NCBI GenBank assembly: GCA_964644045.1 | Contig: CAZXUK010000014.1 | Location: 1-30,389, forward strand | Reading direction: 5' to 3' | DNA from: JAIOTG01 sp964644045 | Lineage (GTDB): Bacteria; Patescibacteriota; Patescibacteriia; Patescibacteriales; JAGXOH01 | Length of the DNA: 30,389 nucleotides | Shown: positions 14,649 to 21,146 of the stretch, in pieces | Layout of the letters: each line of letters begins with the position of its first letter | Position numbering within the stretch: the first letter of the stretch is position 1 | Notes under the pieces: generated by a model | What the model was told of the DNA's origin: nothing | Database searches by the model: none | Seen by the model: only the letters and a program-made list of their open reading frames with translations | Position numbers and translations under genes: made by a program

Positions 14649-16661
14649 TTACCACTTTATTTTTTTGCCGGTTTTTATATACCAATCGGAAATACCCACA
14701 AAACGATCAGAAGGAGAATAAATCTTTTTCCCTTCAAATCCCTTGATTTTTTTACTTTGGATATAATTATAATAAGTTGAATAAATAAAAATGGCCGGAA
14801 TTTCCCTGTTAATAATCTTTTGAACTTCTTTATATTTGGCCATCTTCTCTTCGGAAAAAGGTTTTAGATTTCGGGCCTCTTCCAATAATTTATCGACTTT
14901 TTCATTTTTATAACCACTAATGTTTAGGCCTTTTTCCGCTTGAGAGGAGTGCCAAAAAGAATAAAGATCGGGGTATATTTCAAAAACCTGGGCGTAAAGA
15001 AGAGTTTGAAAATTTCTCTTTTCTATAACTCGAGAGTTTAAATTTTCCACCTTTACCGGCCTCAAAACGGTTTTTACCCCCACTTCTTCCCAATATTCCT
15101 TAATTAATCCGGCAATTTCTTCATAAGGAACTTGTTGAGGATAAGCAAGTTCCACTATAAAATATTGTTCATCTTCTTTATCGCTATCCTCTTTTTCACT
15201 TTTTTTAACCCTCCATTTTCCCGCACCTAAAGTTAGTTTGGTTTTTTCTTGCACACTCAAACTTTCTTTTTCTGTATTTTCTTCTTCTTCCTCTTTTTTC
15301 TCCTCTTCTTCTTTTTGTTTTTCTTCCTTTTCTTTTATTTTAGAAATTTCTTCCTTGGTTATCTCCGACCTGAGCCACTTTTTTTCTTTCAAAATTTCCT
15401 CTGCTTTTGTAATATTAAAAGAATGTTTGTTCAAACCGGAAATGTTATAAAAACTGAATTCGGGCAAAGGAGAATGATTTCTAAAACCGGCCGGGCCCAA
15501 AACCTTGGAAATTATTCTTTCTTTGTTTATGGCCAAAGTCAAGGCCCGTCTTATCTCCGTGTCCTTTAAAATAGAATTGTTTTTTTCATTAAAAAATAAG
15601 GAATTTATGCGCGGAAGCTGAAGTTTCCGAATATTTAAAGAATCTCGAGCCACTAATTGAGAAAAAAATTCCCGGGGGATATGAGCCAAACCGTCCACTT
15701 CATTGGTGTTCAAAGCATTAATAGCTTCTTCTGTGCTCGCAAAAAATTTAAATTCCAGATTTTCAATATAGGGCTCTTTTTTGTAATATTCTTTGTTTAC
15801 CTCCAATTTATAATCCAAGATATTCCCGTATTTATCCTTTATTAAAGATTTAAATTTGTAAGGACCCGACCCCACCGGCTTTAAATTAAGCTCTGCCAAA
15901 CGAGCCGAACCGGGAGTGATTTCCGACCATAAAAATCGGGGAATTATTCCGAAACGCAACTTTTGCAAAAAAAACGGGTTCGATTCGGATAAAAGAAACT
16001 CAATTTTATGATTATCCACTTTGGACACTTCCACTCCGGCGAATTTTTTCTTTAAAGGGGAGTTATATTTAGAATTTTTTATGGCCTTAAAAGTAAAAAT
16101 AACATCATCAACACTTAAATTTTTTCCATTATGCCATTTTACTCCCTTTTTTAAAGTTAAGGTGTATTTGGTTTTTTTCTTATTGACCTCGTATTTTTCT
16201 ACCAGATCTTTTTTTAATCCTTTGTCCTTGCTCAAATTAAATAAAGAAGAATAAACTAAATTACTAATATCTTTATCCACATCATTGATTGAAGCATACA
16301 AAGGATTGATATACTGAGGATTGCCCACTAACCCTTCTATATAAGTGCCTTCTTGTTTGGGAACCACCTCCAATTTTTTCTGGTAAAAATTAAACCCTAA
16401 AAAAACAAGGTTTAAAAAAATAATTAACACCAAAAATCTTATTAACCATAACTCTTTGGAGGAAAGAAATTTTTTAATATACTTAAGCTGCTTTAAGCCG
16501 GGTATTTTGGAACGAGAAAGAGAGCTTACCAATTTTAAATCCCAGTCAGTTTGTGTCTGCTTGGGGGTTTTTAAGATCTTTTTTTTAATCCAAACAAAAA
16601 AATCCGTTATTTTTCTCTTTATTTTCTTAAGCCAAAAGGTTGTCTTGTTAAAAAAGTTCAC
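14649..16661 (-). CDS. Membrane-anchored ABC substrate-binding protein, oligopeptide (SBP_bac_5) family
   Basis: The 670-residue protein has a basic cytoplasmic start, one membrane helix at about 72-92 (LWLIRFLVLIIFLNLVFLGF), and an OppA/DppA-type binding domain. Family marks are YIEGLVGNPQYINPLYASINDVDKDISNLVYSSLF, YTLTLKKGVKWHNGKNLSVDDVIFTF, LKPVGSGPYKF, and the C-terminal RNFQTLLYAQVFEIYPDLYSFWHSSQAEKGLNISGYKNEKVDKLLEEAR. Residues about 435-480 are a run of Glu and Lys, an insertion not expected in the fold. No permease or ATPase of an Opp system lies nearby, so it may work with a distant transporter or alone. It lies 12 bp from secG and is read in the same direction. Confidence 0.85.
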   Translation of the reverse strand: MNFFNKTTFWLKKIKRKITDFFVWIKKKILKTPKQTQTDWDLKLVSSLSRSKIPGLKQLKYIKKFLSSKELWLIRFLVLIIFLNLVFLGFNFYQKKLEVVPKQEGTYIEGLVGNPQYINPLYASINDVDKDISNLVYSSLFNLSKDKGLKKDLVEKYEVNKKKTKYTLTLKKGVKWHNGKNLSVDDVIFTFKAIKNSKYNSPLKKKFAGVEVSKVDNHKIEFLLSESNPFFLQKLRFGIIPRFLWSEITPGSARLAELNLKPVGSGPYKFKSLIKDKYGNILDYKLEVNKEYYKKEPYIENLEFKFFASTEEAINALNTNEVDGLAHIPREFFSQLVARDSLNIRKLQLPRINSLFFNEKNNSILKDTEIRRALTLAINKERIISKVLGPAGFRNHSPLPEFSFYNISGLNKHSFNITKAEEILKEKKWLRSEITKEEISKIKEKEEKQKEEEEKKEEEEENTEKESLSVQEKTKLTLGAGKWRVKKSEKEDSDKEDEQYFIVELAYPQQVPYEEIAGLIKEYWEEVGVKTVLRPVKVENLNSRVIEKRNFQTLLYAQVFEIYPDLYSFWHSSQAEKGLNISGYKNEKVDKLLEEARNLKPFSEEKMAKYKEVQKIINREIPAIFIYSTYYNYIQSKKIKGFEGKKIYSPSDRFVGISDWYIKTGKKIKW

Positions 16662-16673
16662 GATTTAAATTTA

Positions 16674-16889
16674 TTAGAAAAATAAAATTAAAAGAGAGAT
16701 CCCAAAAAAAAGTATAGCCAAAACAATGGTGACATAAAACAGAAATTTATCCGCACCGCGTTTGGTCATATAAACATTAGAACCGCTACCCCCAAAAGCG
16801 CTGGAAAGTCCGCTTTCCCTGTTTTGTAGAAGAATAGAAGCTATTAACAAAATAGCTATAATAATTTGTATAATTTTGATTGCGATCAT
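16674..16889 (-). CDS. secG: Protein translocase subunit SecG
   Basis: The 71-residue protein has two membrane helices (about 3-22 and 49-70) around the conserved loop LLQNRESGLSSAFGGSGSNVYMTKRGADKFL, the SecG signature. It assists SecYE in protein export across the cytoplasmic membrane. It is slightly shorter than most SecG proteins, as usual for this group. It precedes the substrate-binding protein, itself a Sec client. Confidence 0.93.
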   Translation of the reverse strand: MIAIKIIQIIIAILLIASILLQNRESGLSSAFGGSGSNVYMTKRGADKFLFYVTIVLAILFFGISLLILFF

Positions 16890-16991
16890 GTTAGTTTTCT
16901 CTAAAGTTAAACTGTTTTATCACTTCCATTCGTATTATTTTTCGTCCAAAACGATAAATGTGATAAAATTTCTGAATTTATAAACACCTTA

Positions 16992-17345
16992 CTATTTTTG
17001 GGGCTTGATCTTTTTTACTACTTGAGTTAATATCTTTTTGTTATTTACGGCCAAATCAGCTAAAATTTTTCTGTCTAACTCAATTTTATTGTCTTTTAAG
17101 TGTTTTATAAATTGAGAATAAGAAAGGCCCAGCTCTCTAACAAAAGCATTTATTTTTATTTGCCACAACTTGCGAAAATCTCTTTTTTTCCTCTTGATAT
17201 CTCTATAAGTATGAGATCCCGCTTTGGTGGCCGCGGTATTAGCCAAACGAATTAAATTTTTTCTTCCCCATTTAAAACCTTTAACTTTTTTTAATAAGTT
17301 TTTTCTCTTTTTTACATGGGTTTTTCCTCTTTTTACTCTGGGCAT
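16992..17345 (-). CDS. rplT: Large-subunit ribosomal protein bL20
   Basis: The 117-residue protein is a complete bL20: MPRVKRGKTHVKKRKNLLKKVKGFKWGRKNLIRLANTAATKAGSHTYRDIKRKKRDFRKLWQIKINAFVRELGLSYSQFI. The basic N-terminal helix threads into 23S rRNA early in assembly. AAAGGA lies just before the ATG, overlapping the rpmI stop region. It is the third gene of the infC-rpmI-rplT operon. In other bacteria bL20 represses this operon by binding its mRNA. Confidence 0.97.
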   Translation of the reverse strand: MPRVKRGKTHVKKRKNLLKKVKGFKWGRKNLIRLANTAATKAGSHTYRDIKRKKRDFRKLWQIKINAFVRELGLSYSQFIKHLKDNKIELDRKILADLAVNNKKILTQVVKKIKPQK

Positions 17346-17352
17346 AGTCCTT

Positions 17353-17547
17353 TTAATTTAAAATCCTTTTTTTTAAATTTTGAGCCAAACTCGAATCAAC
17401 TTTAATATCCCGACGTTTGCTTCGGGTGACATCGCCTGATTCCTTGGCATTAAAATGATCTTGTCCGGCTTTACGCTTTATCATTTTTCCGGTTTTGGTC
17501 AAATTAAACCGTTTATCAATTGATTTTTGGGTTTTCATTTTAGACAT
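17353..17547 (-). CDS. rpmI: Large-subunit ribosomal protein bL35
   Basis: The 64-residue bL35 shows MKTQKSIDKRFNLTKTGKMIKRKAGQDHFNAKESGDVTRSKRRDIKVDSS, typical of the family. Two starts are possible (17547 or the third-codon ATG at 17538); no ribosome site settles it, and the longer frame is given. It lies 7 bp before rplT and 114 bp after infC. Confidence 0.96.
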   Translation of the reverse strand: MSKMKTQKSIDKRFNLTKTGKMIKRKAGQDHFNAKESGDVTRSKRRDIKVDSSLAQNLKKRILN

Positions 17548-17593
17548 ATGTATAAAATACTAATTTTCAGCGTAAGTCCGCGTATGTTCCGCG

Positions 17594-17622
17594 AACAAAG
17601 AAAAATCCATTTTTTCTTTGTT
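17594..17622 (-). promoter_or_regulatory. Hairpin in the infC-rpmI intergenic region
   Basis: A perfect 12-bp stem, AACAAAGAAAAA (17594-17605) with TTTTTCTTTGTT (17611-17622), has a 5-nt loop. No T-tract follows on the minus strand, so simple termination is unlikely. The position matches where bL20 operators or processing sites lie in other bacteria; that role is inferred. A second small hairpin (CAGG/CCTG) lies beside it at about 17635-17649. Confidence 0.5.
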
Positions 17623-17661
17623 AAAAAGAAAAAACAGGCATAAACCTGATTTGAAGCACTT

Positions 17662-18216
17662 CTACTTTTTGTTTACTAAAATAATAGTATACCTTCCGCC
17701 CTGTTTTGTCAAGGGTTGTTCCTCGGTTATGTTCAAATTTTCCTCCTTTTTAAGCTCCTCCACAAAATTTTCCAAAATTTCCTTGGCTTTTTCCGGGTAT
17801 TGTTTTTCTCTCCCTTTTAAAAATAAATCCAATTTTAATTTATTTCCTTTTTCCAGGAATTTTTTGGCCTGATTGATGCGAACATCAAAATCATGTTTAC
17901 TTATACGCACAGATAGGCGAATTCCCTTGGTTTCCACTTTTTTCTGCTGCATTTTTTGTTTATGCGCTTTTTTCTCGCTCTCGTATTTAAGCCGACCCAA
18001 ATCAGTAATTTTGGCTACCGGAGGATCAACCTTGGGGTTAACTAAAACCAGGTCCATTTCTTCTTCCCGCGCTTTTTTTAAGGCCTCTTCCTTGTCTATT
18101 TCCCCGATTTTCCCCTCTTCCTCGGAAACCAAAAAAACCTTATCCGCCTTGATTCTTTCGTTAGCGATAATTTGTTTTTCTTGTTTTGGTTTTGGCTTAC
18201 GCCATTTTCTTCTCAT
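17662..18216 (-). CDS. infC: Translation initiation factor IF-3
   Basis: The 184-residue IF-3 shows the N-terminal IIANERIKADKVFLVSEEEGKIGEIDKEEALKKAREEEMDLVLVNPKVDPPVAKITDLGRLKYESEKK, a Lys-rich linker, and the C-terminal domain KGIRLSVRISKHDFDVRINQAKKFLEKGNKLKLDLFLKGREKQYPEKAKEILENF. It keeps ribosomal subunits apart and checks start codons. Its start is ATG here, not the AUU used for autoregulation in enterics. It heads the infC-rpmI-rplT operon behind a good promoter. Confidence 0.96.
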   Translation of the reverse strand: MRRKWRKPKPKQEKQIIANERIKADKVFLVSEEEGKIGEIDKEEALKKAREEEMDLVLVNPKVDPPVAKITDLGRLKYESEKKAHKQKMQQKKVETKGIRLSVRISKHDFDVRINQAKKFLEKGNKLKLDLFLKGREKQYPEKAKEILENFVEELKKEENLNITEEQPLTKQGGRYTIILVNKK

Positions 18217-18234
18217 AAAAAATTTTTATTTTTT

Positions 18235-18263
18235 ATTCTACAATATGTTTAGCTAAAAATCAA
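18235..18263 (-). promoter_or_regulatory. infC operon promoter
   Basis: Minus strand TTGATT (18263-18258), 17-nt spacer, TAGAAT (18240-18235), only about 20 nt before the infC ATG. The leader is therefore very short. Confidence 0.65.
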
Positions 18264-18269
18264 GTCTGC

Positions 18270-18298
18270 TTGCCAAAGCCGAAATCTTTTGATATAGT
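18270..18298 (+). promoter_or_regulatory. tRNA-Leu promoter
   Basis: TTGCCA (18270-18275), 17-nt spacer, TATAGT (18293-18298), about 38 nt before the tRNA. It diverges from the infC promoter. Confidence 0.68.
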
Positions 18299-18336
18299 AT
18301 TTTTGAGCTTAAAGGAGCTCTTTTTGTTTAACCGGC

Positions 18337-18422
18337 GCTGCGGTGGCGGAATTGGTAGACGCGTTGGACTTAAAATCCAATGGTAGTAACATACCGTGGG
18401 AGTTCAAGTCTCCCCCGCAGCA
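18337..18422 (+). tRNA. tRNA-Leu (UAA)
   Basis: The acceptor GCTGCGG pairs with CCGCAGC (18415-18421). The D arm contains GGCGGAATTGGTAGACGC. The anticodon stem TTGGA/TCCAA surrounds loop CTTAAAA with anticodon TAA at 18371-18373. A long class II variable arm and a T arm around GTTCAAGTC complete it. The discriminator is A; a full CCA is not encoded (ACA follows). Confidence 0.96.
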
Positions 18423-18461
18423 CATTCTCATTTAAGATTTACGATTTTTGATTGAAGATTT
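18405..18461 (+). repeat. tRNA-Leu 3' end and flank, original of a direct repeat
   Basis: These 57 bp, starting in the T arm of tRNA-Leu and running 39 bp past its end, recur at 18546-18602 with one mismatch. Between the copies are a CCCGCC/GGCGGG hairpin (18516-18545) and GATTTTTGATT-type AT repeats. Confidence 0.85.
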
Positions 18462-18545
18462 ACGATTTTTGATTAAAGATTTTTTGAGGAGTTTTGCGAG
18501 CGTGCGAGCGAGTAACCCGCCTTTGCCGAAGACAAATTTGGCGGG

Positions 18546-18602
18546 CAAGTCTCCCCCGCAGCACATTCTCATTTAAGATTTATGATTTTTGATTGAAGAT
18601 TT
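18546..18602 (+). repeat. Duplicated tRNA-Leu 3' end and flank
   Basis: This is the second copy of the 57-bp repeat at 18405-18461. It includes the last 18 nt of the tRNA body but no other tRNA arm, so it is not a gene. Confidence 0.85.
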
Positions 18603-18621
18603 TTGATTTTTGATTTATAAT
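18593..18621 (+). promoter_or_regulatory. tRNA-Gly promoter
   Basis: TTGAAG (18593-18598), 17-nt spacer, TATAAT (18616-18621), 24 nt before the tRNA. The -35 box lies inside the duplicated tRNA-Leu flank. Confidence 0.6.
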
Positions 18622-18645
18622 AAATCTAAAATCATAAGTAAAACC

Positions 18646-18720
18646 GCGGGTATGGTATAATGGTTATTACATTACCTTGCCAAGGTAGAGATACGGGTTC
18701 GATTCCCGTTACCCGCTCCA
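18646..18720 (+). tRNA. tRNA-Gly (GCC)
   Basis: The acceptor GCGGGTA pairs with TACCCGC (18710-18716). Anticodon loop TTGCCAA carries GCC at 18679-18681. The T arm is ACGGGTTCGATTCCCGT. The discriminator is T, and CCA is encoded at 18718-18720. Confidence 0.96.
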
Positions 18721-19232
18721 ACAAAAGATCCCCGTCAGGGGATTTTTTTGTTGGACGTGGTAATGGGATGAGAAGCCGTATTCAGGCGCCGGGAATATAG
18801 GAATAATTTAAAAATAAAAATGTTTTCAAGAATTTAAAAAAGGAAGCTAAACCATATAGCCGGCCAGGTGGTGAGATTCCCGTTACCCGCTCATAAAAAG
18901 ACATCCCCTTGCGGGATGTTTTTTTATGTGTGGTAATGGGATGAGAAGCCGTATTCAGGCGCCGGGAACATAGAAACAATTTAAAAATAAAAATATTTTC
19001 AATAATTTAAAAAAGGAAGCTAAACCATATAGCCGGCCAGGTGGTGAGATTTTTACCCAGTCCCTGTTCAGGGGCTGGGCCCGCCTGCCCCCGTGGGAGC
19101 GAAGCGACCTTTACGGGGTTACCCGCTCCAACAAAAGATCCCCGCCAGGGGATTTTTTTTGTTGGACGTGGTAATGGGATGAGAAGCCGTATTCAGGCGC
19201 CGGGAATATAGGAATAATTTAAAAATAAAAAA
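18709..19232 (+). repeat. Three tandem structured repeats carrying tRNA-Gly 3' ends
   Basis: Each unit begins with the end of tRNA-Gly (TTACCCGCTC at 18709, 18883 and 19119), continues with a short terminator-like hairpin (GATCCCC/GGGGATT, or ACATCCC/GGGATGT at 18901-18919), then a module starting GTGGTAATGGGATGAGAAGC at 18757, 18930 and 19168. Within the first module GGTAATGGGA can pair with TCCCGTTACC (18878-18887), enclosing an inner helix GCCGGGAATATAGG/CCATATAGCCGGC around an AT-rich loop. Unit 2 carries an extra insertion with a CCCAG..CTGGG hairpin (19056-19080). Unit 3 is cut short at about 19232. No protein is credible here. Confidence 0.72.
18720..18752 (+). terminator. Terminator after tRNA-Gly
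   Basis: GATCCCC pairs with GGGGATT across a GTCA loop, extended by an AACAAAA/TTTTGTT outer stem with a T7 tract. A copy with one change stands at 19130-19163. Confidence 0.82.
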
Positions 19233-19251
19233 GAGCTTAGTTTAAAGCCCT
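19221..19251 (-). terminator. tmRNA terminator
   Basis: Minus strand: AGGGCTTT (19251-19244) pairs with AAGCTCT (19238-19232) with a G-U pair, followed by a T-rich run. It stands 10 nt after the tmRNA 3' end. Confidence 0.65.
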
Positions 19252-19261
19252 TTTTTTGTTG

Positions 19262-19650
19262 TGGAGATGGCGGGATTTGAACCCGCGTGTAATAAATCCT
19301 TGTCCACACTTCTACGAACATAGTCCGATTTGATTTTTAACCACCGCCTCTAAAACCGGACAAAAGAGCGGTAGCGAGCCCTTAATTGCTTTCGGTTTTT
19401 AAGACAAGGGCTACCTTAAAAACCTATTCTCATGGTTGACACCTTGGTCCGGCTATGAGAAGTCACCGGCAAGATGGTTGCAAGTATTTATACTGCAACA
19501 GGAGCGAAAGCGGGAACTTTCATAGTGAAGGCCGCTTTCTTTGCAATGTTTTTTGCACTTATGTTTAGGAAAACATTATTTACGTGCTTGTTTTCCCGAG
19601 CACGGTCCGCGTGCCAAACAATGAATTTATTAGCGATGCCTGACATCCCC
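19262..19650 (-). ncRNA. ssrA: tmRNA (transfer-messenger RNA)
   Basis: The 5' GGGGATG (19650-19644) pairs with 3' CATCTCC (19269-19263). The T arm GCGGGTTCAAATCCCGC lies near the 3' end, and CCA is not encoded. The reading frame for the degradation tag starts at GCA (AKNIAKK...) and ends ...PAFAPVAV before TAA at about 19488-19490, 22 residues in total. The tag is longer than the 10-residue E. coli tag and ends in VAV rather than LAA. The size (389 nt) is ordinary. Its partner SmpB is encoded just upstream on the same strand. Confidence 0.93.
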
Positions 19651-19753
19651 CATTTTAAAAACTTTTTCAAAAAGTAAAGTATCTTATAATTTTTTAACAG
19701 CGAGCAAAAGCTCTACGGCCGTTAAAAGTTCTAAGATGAATTTAATTTAATTG

Positions 19754-20245
19754 TTAAAGTTCTTTTAAGTTTTGTCGTGTCATTTTCTTTTTCAAAAGCT
19801 CTCTTTTCTGCCTATCCAGATCTTTTCGTTTCAAATCTTCTCTTTTGTCATATTTTTTCTTACCTCTGGCTAAACCGAATTCCAACTTTATAAACCCATG
19901 CTTAGTATACAACTTTATAGGTACTAATGTCAAGCCCTTTTCCTGCTTTTTTCCCAATAAATAACGAACTTCCTTTTTTCTTAAAAGTAATTTGCGATCG
20001 CGATAAGGGTCATAATTTTTAATATCTCCGGCCTGTTTATAAAGAGGAATATGGGCATTGATCAAAAAAAACTCCGGGAGCTTGTTCTCGCCCTGTTGTT
20101 TTAAAACCACAAAGCTTCCTTTCAAGCTCATCCGGCCATTTTTAACCGATTTTACTTCGTGTCCAAGCAACTTTAAACCGGCTTCGTAAGTCTCTAAAAC
20201 CTCGTAATCAAAATGGGCCTTTTTATTTCTGGCTAAAACCGGCAT
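19754..20245 (-). CDS. smpB: tmRNA-binding protein SmpB
   Basis: The 163-residue protein binds tmRNA and delivers it to stalled ribosomes for trans-translation. Family marks are NKKAHFDYEVLETYEAGLKLLGHEVKSVKNGRMSLKGSFVVL, FFLINAHIPLYKQAG, YDPYRDRKLLLRKKEVRYLLGK, EKGLTLVPIKLYTKHGFIKLEFGLARGKKKYDKRE and the basic C-terminal tail that enters the mRNA channel. It lies 104 bp upstream of ssrA and 16 bp after the MazG-like gene, suggesting one transcript from the YacP-like gene through smpB. Confidence 0.97.
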   Translation of the reverse strand: MPVLARNKKAHFDYEVLETYEAGLKLLGHEVKSVKNGRMSLKGSFVVLKQQGENKLPEFFLINAHIPLYKQAGDIKNYDPYRDRKLLLRKKEVRYLLGKKQEKGLTLVPIKLYTKHGFIKLEFGLARGKKKYDKREDLKRKDLDRQKRELLKKKMTRQNLKEL

Positions 20246-20261
20246 ACTTAATCCTTAAAGT

Positions 20262-20540
20262 TTATTTTTGATAATTCTTCTGAGCTTTAATGGCCAACTC
20301 AATACATTCTTCCGGATCATGGCCCAGTTCTCCGCAAAACTTAACAGAAGAAAAAATTAAATTTCCCAACTCCTTTTTTAACTCCTCTTCAGTTCTAAAT
20401 TCTTTGTCTTTAGCTTCATTTCTTTCCCAACGACAAATATCTCCCAACACTTTGCCTAACCTAACAATAATTTGAGACAAAGGCAACTTCTCTTCTCCCC
20501 AAATTTCTTTGCCTTTTTGCGCTAATTGTTTAATTTCCAT
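20262..20540 (-). CDS. MazG-like nucleotide pyrophosphohydrolase
   Basis: The 92-residue all-alpha protein resembles the single-domain MazG/dUTPase-like group: LGKVLGDICRWERNEAKDKEF, then EEELKKELGNLIFSSVKFCGELGHDPEECIELAIKAQKNYQ. The last part aligns with the typical EELGDLLFxxxNLARxLGIDPEEAL motif, with Asn where the metal-binding Asp is usual (ELGN). The first EExxE helix is weak. It may hydrolyse aberrant NTPs, or may have reduced activity. It sits between an NYN nuclease (9 bp upstream) and smpB. Confidence 0.68.
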   Translation of the reverse strand: MEIKQLAQKGKEIWGEEKLPLSQIIVRLGKVLGDICRWERNEAKDKEFRTEEELKKELGNLIFSSVKFCGELGHDPEECIELAIKAQKNYQK

Positions 20541-20549
20541 ATGTTTTGA

Positions 20550-21044
20550 TTAATTTTTATTTCTCCTAAATTTCTCAAGCAATCCTTTGTTTATATCTTG
20601 AACTTCTTGATCACTTAAGTCAACTTCATTTATGTTTGTTTCTCTGTCTCCCAAAACCCGAAAAGCGAAAGCTGAAGAATTTTCTATTTTCAATTTTTTC
20701 TCCGCCTTCTTCTCTCTGCTAATTTTAGATGCTTTTTCTTTTAGCTCCCGGTCACTACTCACCAGTGTTACCTCCTCCCGGCCTAATATTTCCTCAACTA
20801 TTTCTAAAATTTTATCATCCGCATCTTTATAATAACTATCCCGAGGAGCTCGAATCACTAAAACATTTTCAGCTTGCCAATATTTATCACCTTGGGCTTG
20901 AGCACTGTCAAAAACAAAATAAAAATCGCATTTTTTAGAGCCGGTGAATCCGGATAGTTTTTTTAACAATTTTTCGGAAAAATTATCTTGATCTAACAAA
21001 CCAATCTCTCCGGCTAAATTATTGCCATCAATAATATAAACCAT
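20550..21044 (-). CDS. YacP/Rae1-type NYN domain ribonuclease
   Basis: The 164-residue protein starts MVYIIDGNNLAGEIG, the metal-binding Asp-Gly-Asn-Asn of YacP-family NYN domains. It continues with FYFVFDSAQAQGD, the conserved YYKDADDKILEIVEEI and VTLVSSDRELKEKASK (SSD.ELK motif). B. subtilis Rae1 (YacP) cleaves mRNA in the ribosomal A site. Clustering with smpB and ssrA supports a similar link to translation quality control here, as an inference. It heads a three-gene minus-strand run. Confidence 0.82.
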   Translation of the reverse strand: MVYIIDGNNLAGEIGLLDQDNFSEKLLKKLSGFTGSKKCDFYFVFDSAQAQGDKYWQAENVLVIRAPRDSYYKDADDKILEIVEEILGREEVTLVSSDRELKEKASKISREKKAEKKLKIENSSAFAFRVLGDRETNINEVDLSDQEVQDINKGLLEKFRRNKN

Positions 21045-21082
21045 AATTCGGACTTATGTTTTGAGACAAAAAGTATTAGTTT

Positions 21083-21113
21083 AAAAATGCTACAAAATTT
21101 TTGTAGCATTTTT
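21083..21113. terminator. Terminator downstream of tig
   Basis: AAAAATGCTACAAAA pairs with TTTTGTAGCATTTTT as a near-perfect hairpin (21083-21113) with A and T runs at both ends. It separates the tig operon from the YacP-like operon. Confidence 0.82.
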
Positions 21114-21146
21114 AAAATATTTCAACTTGAATCTTTTGATTTTTTA

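Noticed and set aside
18782..18979. A 65-codon frame in the tRNA-Gly repeat block
   Set aside because: It covers terminators and structured repeats, is not kept in the other units, and has no start signals.
18709..19232. CRISPR array
   Set aside because: Repeat units are about 115-240 bp, only three, with tRNA fragments and terminators, without short equal spacers or cas genes.
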